The notes beneath the pieces were generated by a model. It ran no database searches. It was given only the letters and a program-made list of their open reading frames with translations, and had not been told where the DNA came from. Below are positions 56,404-58,786 of a stretch of 58,786 bases of DNA, piece by piece. Within the stretch, counting starts at the first letter, position 1; the number at the start of each line of letters is the position of its first letter. Both the position numbers and the translations under genes were made by a program. The stretch spans positions 100,954 through 159,739 of the forward strand of contig PANW01000068.1 of assembly GCA_002707785.1 (NCBI GenBank), read 5' to 3'. This DNA is from Cellvibrionaceae bacterium (GTDB lineage Bacteria > Pseudomonadota > Gammaproteobacteria > Pseudomonadales > Cellvibrionaceae).

Positions 56404-57627
56404 ATGCAGAATGTAAAGCGCATCAACATCGATCAGCTGGTGGTGGGGATGTATGTCACTGAGATCAATGATGAATGGGCGGCAGATAGTAATCTCAAGG
56501 CTTCTGGCCTGATCACCCGCGATTCTACCATTCAGACCTTCCGCAGTATGGGGGTGTCAGAAGTCTACATTGATACATCGAAAGGGGACGACTGTGAAGG
56601 CAGCGTTTCGGTGGACAAAATACACCAGCGTGTGAGCGCTGAGGCGCAGGCGTTGAAGGCTGAACCTGAGTCTCTCGTCAATTTAGCGCCCAAGAAGTCC
56701 TATCAAGAAGAAATTGAAAACGCGAAAAACATTCGCCACAAAGCCCTATCGCTGGCGGGCGACGTCATGCAAGACGTCAAGATGGGGAATTCTTTCGATC
56801 GCGCCGCCGTTGACACCATTGCTGAAGAAATCACTGATTCATTGGTAAGCAATCAAAACGCCCTCCAGAGCTTAATGCGCATGCGCAGCAAAGATCAGTA
56901 CCTGCTCGAGCATTCAATGAATGTGGCGGTACTGATGGGCGTATTGGCGCGCTCTATGAAAATATCCGGTGATGAACTGCATCAGTTGGTGTTCGGAGCT
57001 TTCGTGCACGATATTGGCAAGGTTAGAGTCCCAGAAGAGATTCTCTACAAGCCCGGTCGCTTGGAGCCTGATGAGTGGCAGGAGATGCAGCGTCATGTGG
57101 TCTATGGCGTAGAGGCATTGAAAAATATTGGCGGTATCTCCCCACTGGCCATGTCTATTTGCGAGCAGCACCATGAACGTTTGGATGGTACCGGCTATCC
57201 CTTCAATCTTCCCGGCGATCAAATCTCCTTCCAAGGGCGCATGGCGGCCGTGGTGGATGTTTATGATGCGATTACTGCTGACCGTGTCTATCACAAAGGC
57301 ATGGAGCCGACCGTTGCGTTGAAGAAAATGCTGGAGTGGAGTGGTCATCATCTGGACCGCTCGCTGGTGTATCAATTGATTCGCTGTGTCAGTGTCTATC
57401 CCGCAGGGTCTGCGGTGGAGTTAGCCAGTGGTCATGTGGCGATTGTGCGTGAGGCGAACTTGCAAAGCCCTAGCAAGCCCTCGGTAAGCTTGGTTTACGA
57501 TACCAAACGCAAAGCAAAAATCACGGAAAAGTACGTTCAGCTCGAACGCGTCGATGCCTTCGGGGCGATTAAATCGGCGGTAGATCTCGCCAGTTACGGT
57601 CTAAAGTTGAGTGATTATTTTACCTAG
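56404..57627 (+). CDS. HD-GYP domain c-di-GMP phosphodiesterase with DUF3391
   Basis: A 407-residue cytosolic protein. The N-terminal DUF3391 domain (about 1-130) starts RINIDQLVVGMYVTEIND. The HD-GYP domain (about 150-340) has the metal motif H202-D203-IGK and the GYP loop as HHERLDGTGYPFNLPGDQI, with the HxxxRxDGxGYP signature intact. It would hydrolyse c-di-GMP to GMP or pGpG. The gene overlaps the convergent glucosaminidase gene by 4 bp at their ends. It opposes the diguanylate cyclase at 15535. Confidence 0.93.
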   Translation: MQNVKRINIDQLVVGMYVTEINDEWAADSNLKASGLITRDSTIQTFRSMGVSEVYIDTSKGDDCEGSVSVDKIHQRVSAEAQALKAEPESLVNLAPKKSYQEEIENAKNIRHKALSLAGDVMQDVKMGNSFDRAAVDTIAEEITDSLVSNQNALQSLMRMRSKDQYLLEHSMNVAVLMGVLARSMKISGDELHQLVFGAFVHDIGKVRVPEEILYKPGRLEPDEWQEMQRHVVYGVEALKNIGGISPLAMSICEQHHERLDGTGYPFNLPGDQISFQGRMAAVVDVYDAITADRVYHKGMEPTVALKKMLEWSGHHLDRSLVYQLIRCVSVYPAGSAVELASGHVAIVREANLQSPSKPSVSLVYDTKRKAKITEKYVQLERVDAFGAIKSAVDLASYGLKLSDYFT

Positions 57628-58475
57628 CGCTCACTGGCGAGATCTGCATTTTCACGGTCAAAGCGCTGTAGTTGATTGAATTCAATCATGCTTTTCAGTT
57701 CGCTGATGTAGTCTTGTCCGCGCGCCGAGTACTGCTCCAACCCCTTAATCATTTCCAAGCTGTTGAGCGGCTGCTCTAGGCGCCGGGTTTGGTCTCGCCT
57801 TTGTCTTACCTCTGCATAAGCCGGATGTGAATTGATGTTACGGAGATAGGCGGCGATAGCATCATCGAGAGACTCAAATTTAGCCACTTCATGGTTGGCG
57901 CCGGGGTTGCGATGTTTAGGCACGATGCCGCAGCCCTCGGCGAAACACCATTGGCCAAAATAGTTATTGGCTTGTTTGGCGAAACGTGAGCGCCCCCAAG
58001 CGGATTCTATAGCCGCTTGGGCGAGAATCATTGAGGCCGGCACTTCATCCACGCGTTGCAGCAATTCGTTCAAGATCGCGTCGTCATTCATCGCCACGGG
58101 TACCCGATATTGGATCGCTAGGCTGTGAAGTCGGCCCTGTTGTTGAGGGGTTAAAGGCTGAGAGGCAGACACTGATGCTTGCAGGGACAGTAGACCTTGG
58201 CGGTGAGATTGCACCTCGGCGTTTTGTTGTCGAATGGCCGGCAGTAATTGATTAAAAAACGCCTGCTTCATGGCCTTGATGTCCACGTGCGCTTCTTTGC
58301 GTGGTTCCGGCTCAGTATCCCTGAGCTCCGGTTTGGTGGGGGCTATAGGCAATTGAAGCGGGCGGTAATGACTCAAGTAGAAGGTAAGCCCAAGGCAAAA
58401 TAAAGCGTAACCGAGGAGCACAAACCCCAACCAGAGTTTTTGCTGCGAGTTTGGCAGTGCTGACCTTGTGTTCAT
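57624..58475 (-). CDS. Bax-like glucosaminidase-domain protein
   Basis: A 283-residue inner-membrane-anchored protein with one transmembrane helix (about 14-34), a linker (45-65), and a glucosaminidase-type lysozyme-fold domain (about 140-270). The catalytic glutamate is E157 in AQAAIESAWGRSRFAKQANNYFG, followed by GQWCFAEGCGI and LRNINSHPAYAEVR. It likely cleaves or remodels peptidoglycan from the periplasmic side, like E. coli Bax. It is convergent with the HD-GYP gene with a 4-bp overlap. Confidence 0.92.
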   Translation of the reverse strand: MNTRSALPNSQQKLWLGFVLLGYALFCLGLTFYLSHYRPLQLPIAPTKPELRDTEPEPRKEAHVDIKAMKQAFFNQLLPAIRQQNAEVQSHRQGLLSLQASVSASQPLTPQQQGRLHSLAIQYRVPVAMNDDAILNELLQRVDEVPASMILAQAAIESAWGRSRFAKQANNYFGQWCFAEGCGIVPKHRNPGANHEVAKFESLDDAIAAYLRNINSHPAYAEVRQRRDQTRRLEQPLNSLEMIKGLEQYSARGQDYISELKSMIEFNQLQRFDRENADLASER

Positions 58476-58506
58476 GAGTATATACGCCTGTGTAAAGGGG
58501 CGCGGA

Positions 58507-58786
58507 TTATAGGCCCATTTCCTGTCGTAAGTTTGTGAGGCGGTCGAGGTTCTCTTCTTTACTCAGTGGTTTTTCAAGTTGCTCGGGTAGACGTTTTACT
58601 ACCGGTGCGGGCAACACATCGCCATTGATGACGCGCTCGCACAGATTTTTATAGTGATCTTTGAAAACCGGAAAGGCGATCCGCTCGGAGTTGTTGGCGA
58701 GGAAAAACCAATCGCTATTGCGCCCAGCGTGATACACCGCCGCATGGCTCCAAGGGTGTTCGCTCTTCGGGCTTGGCGCACGACAG
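58507..58786 (-). CDS. Unrecognised protein, C-terminal fragment (5' end outside window)
   Basis: The frame is open to the window end, so this is a partial gene; GTG at 58737 is only an internal candidate. About 92 residues are visible. Features are HPWSHAAVYHAGRNSDWFFLANNSERIAFP, a charged middle (FKDHYKNLCERVIN) and an acidic-to-basic C-terminal helix (LSKEENLDRLTNLRQEMGL). I recognise no family. It lies 31 bp upstream of the glucosaminidase gene on the same strand and may be in one operon with it. Confidence 0.55.
   Translation of the reverse strand, partial: CRAPSPKSEHPWSHAAVYHAGRNSDWFFLANNSERIAFPVFKDHYKNLCERVINGDVLPAPVVKRLPEQLEKPLSKEENLDRLTNLRQEMGL

Overview
The window looks like chromosomal DNA of a free-living, probably marine gammaproteobacterium. 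The gene set (rimO, rlmG, cysK, parC, an FMN azoreductase with a LysR partner, a CsdA/CsdE/TcdA group, LemA with an M48 peptidase, many multidomain signalling proteins) and the roughly 50% GC content fit a Cellvibrionales/Alteromonadales-like lineage. That placement is inference. I see no rRNA, tRNA, insertion sequence, prophage or CRISPR array.

Region 1 (1-9050) is a zinc-starvation locus. It holds the C-terminal end of a CobW/G3E GTPase and a DUF3299 exported protein divergent from an ABC ATPase, an FtsX/MacB-type permease and a small exported protein. Convergent with these is a long minus-strand operon: G3E GTPase, zinc-finger-less DksA paralogue, DUF1826, a mini SEC-C protein, a small cysteine-bearing exported protein, and a TonB-dependent receptor with histidine-rich loops. 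Two near-identical palindromes (977-993 and 9024-9042) sit in the two promoter regions and look like Zur operators. Together the genes suggest uptake across the outer membrane, delivery by metallochaperone GTPases, and replacement of a zinc-dependent transcription factor.

Region 2 (9100-18800) is mostly housekeeping: rimO, a TatD-family nuclease, a single-chain cysteine desulfurase-sulfur acceptor fusion (CsdA-CsdE) convergent with tcdA, a fatty acyl desaturase with an added coiled-coil tail, a 7TM diguanylate cyclase, a glutaredoxin-like protein and a parvulin.

Region 3 (18888-44500) is accessory and regulatory. It has a 1,928-residue protein joining a GMC oxidoreductase, an alpha/beta hydrolase with a cysteine in the nucleophile position and a PhoD-like phosphatase; a hybrid kinase; rlmG; a non-coding segment with three 46-bp elements bounded by DnaA-box-like sequences; an HDOD protein; two large paralogous phosphorelay kinases (each HisKA-HATPase-REC-REC-HPT); an EamA transporter; a LysR/azoR pair; a small repeat protein; and an M14-type carboxypeptidase whose 5' end may be frameshifted.

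Region 4 (44500-58786) has cysK, a Yip1-family membrane protein, an M48 peptidase with lemA, a thiolase, parC flanked by two orphan periplasmic binding-like proteins, a polysaccharide deacetylase, an HD-GYP phosphodiesterase, a Bax-like glucosaminidase and the end of an unrecognised gene. The signals most worth following are the triple DnaA-box element (28249-28715), the zinc locus with its matching palindromes, and the three-domain 1,928-residue enzyme.
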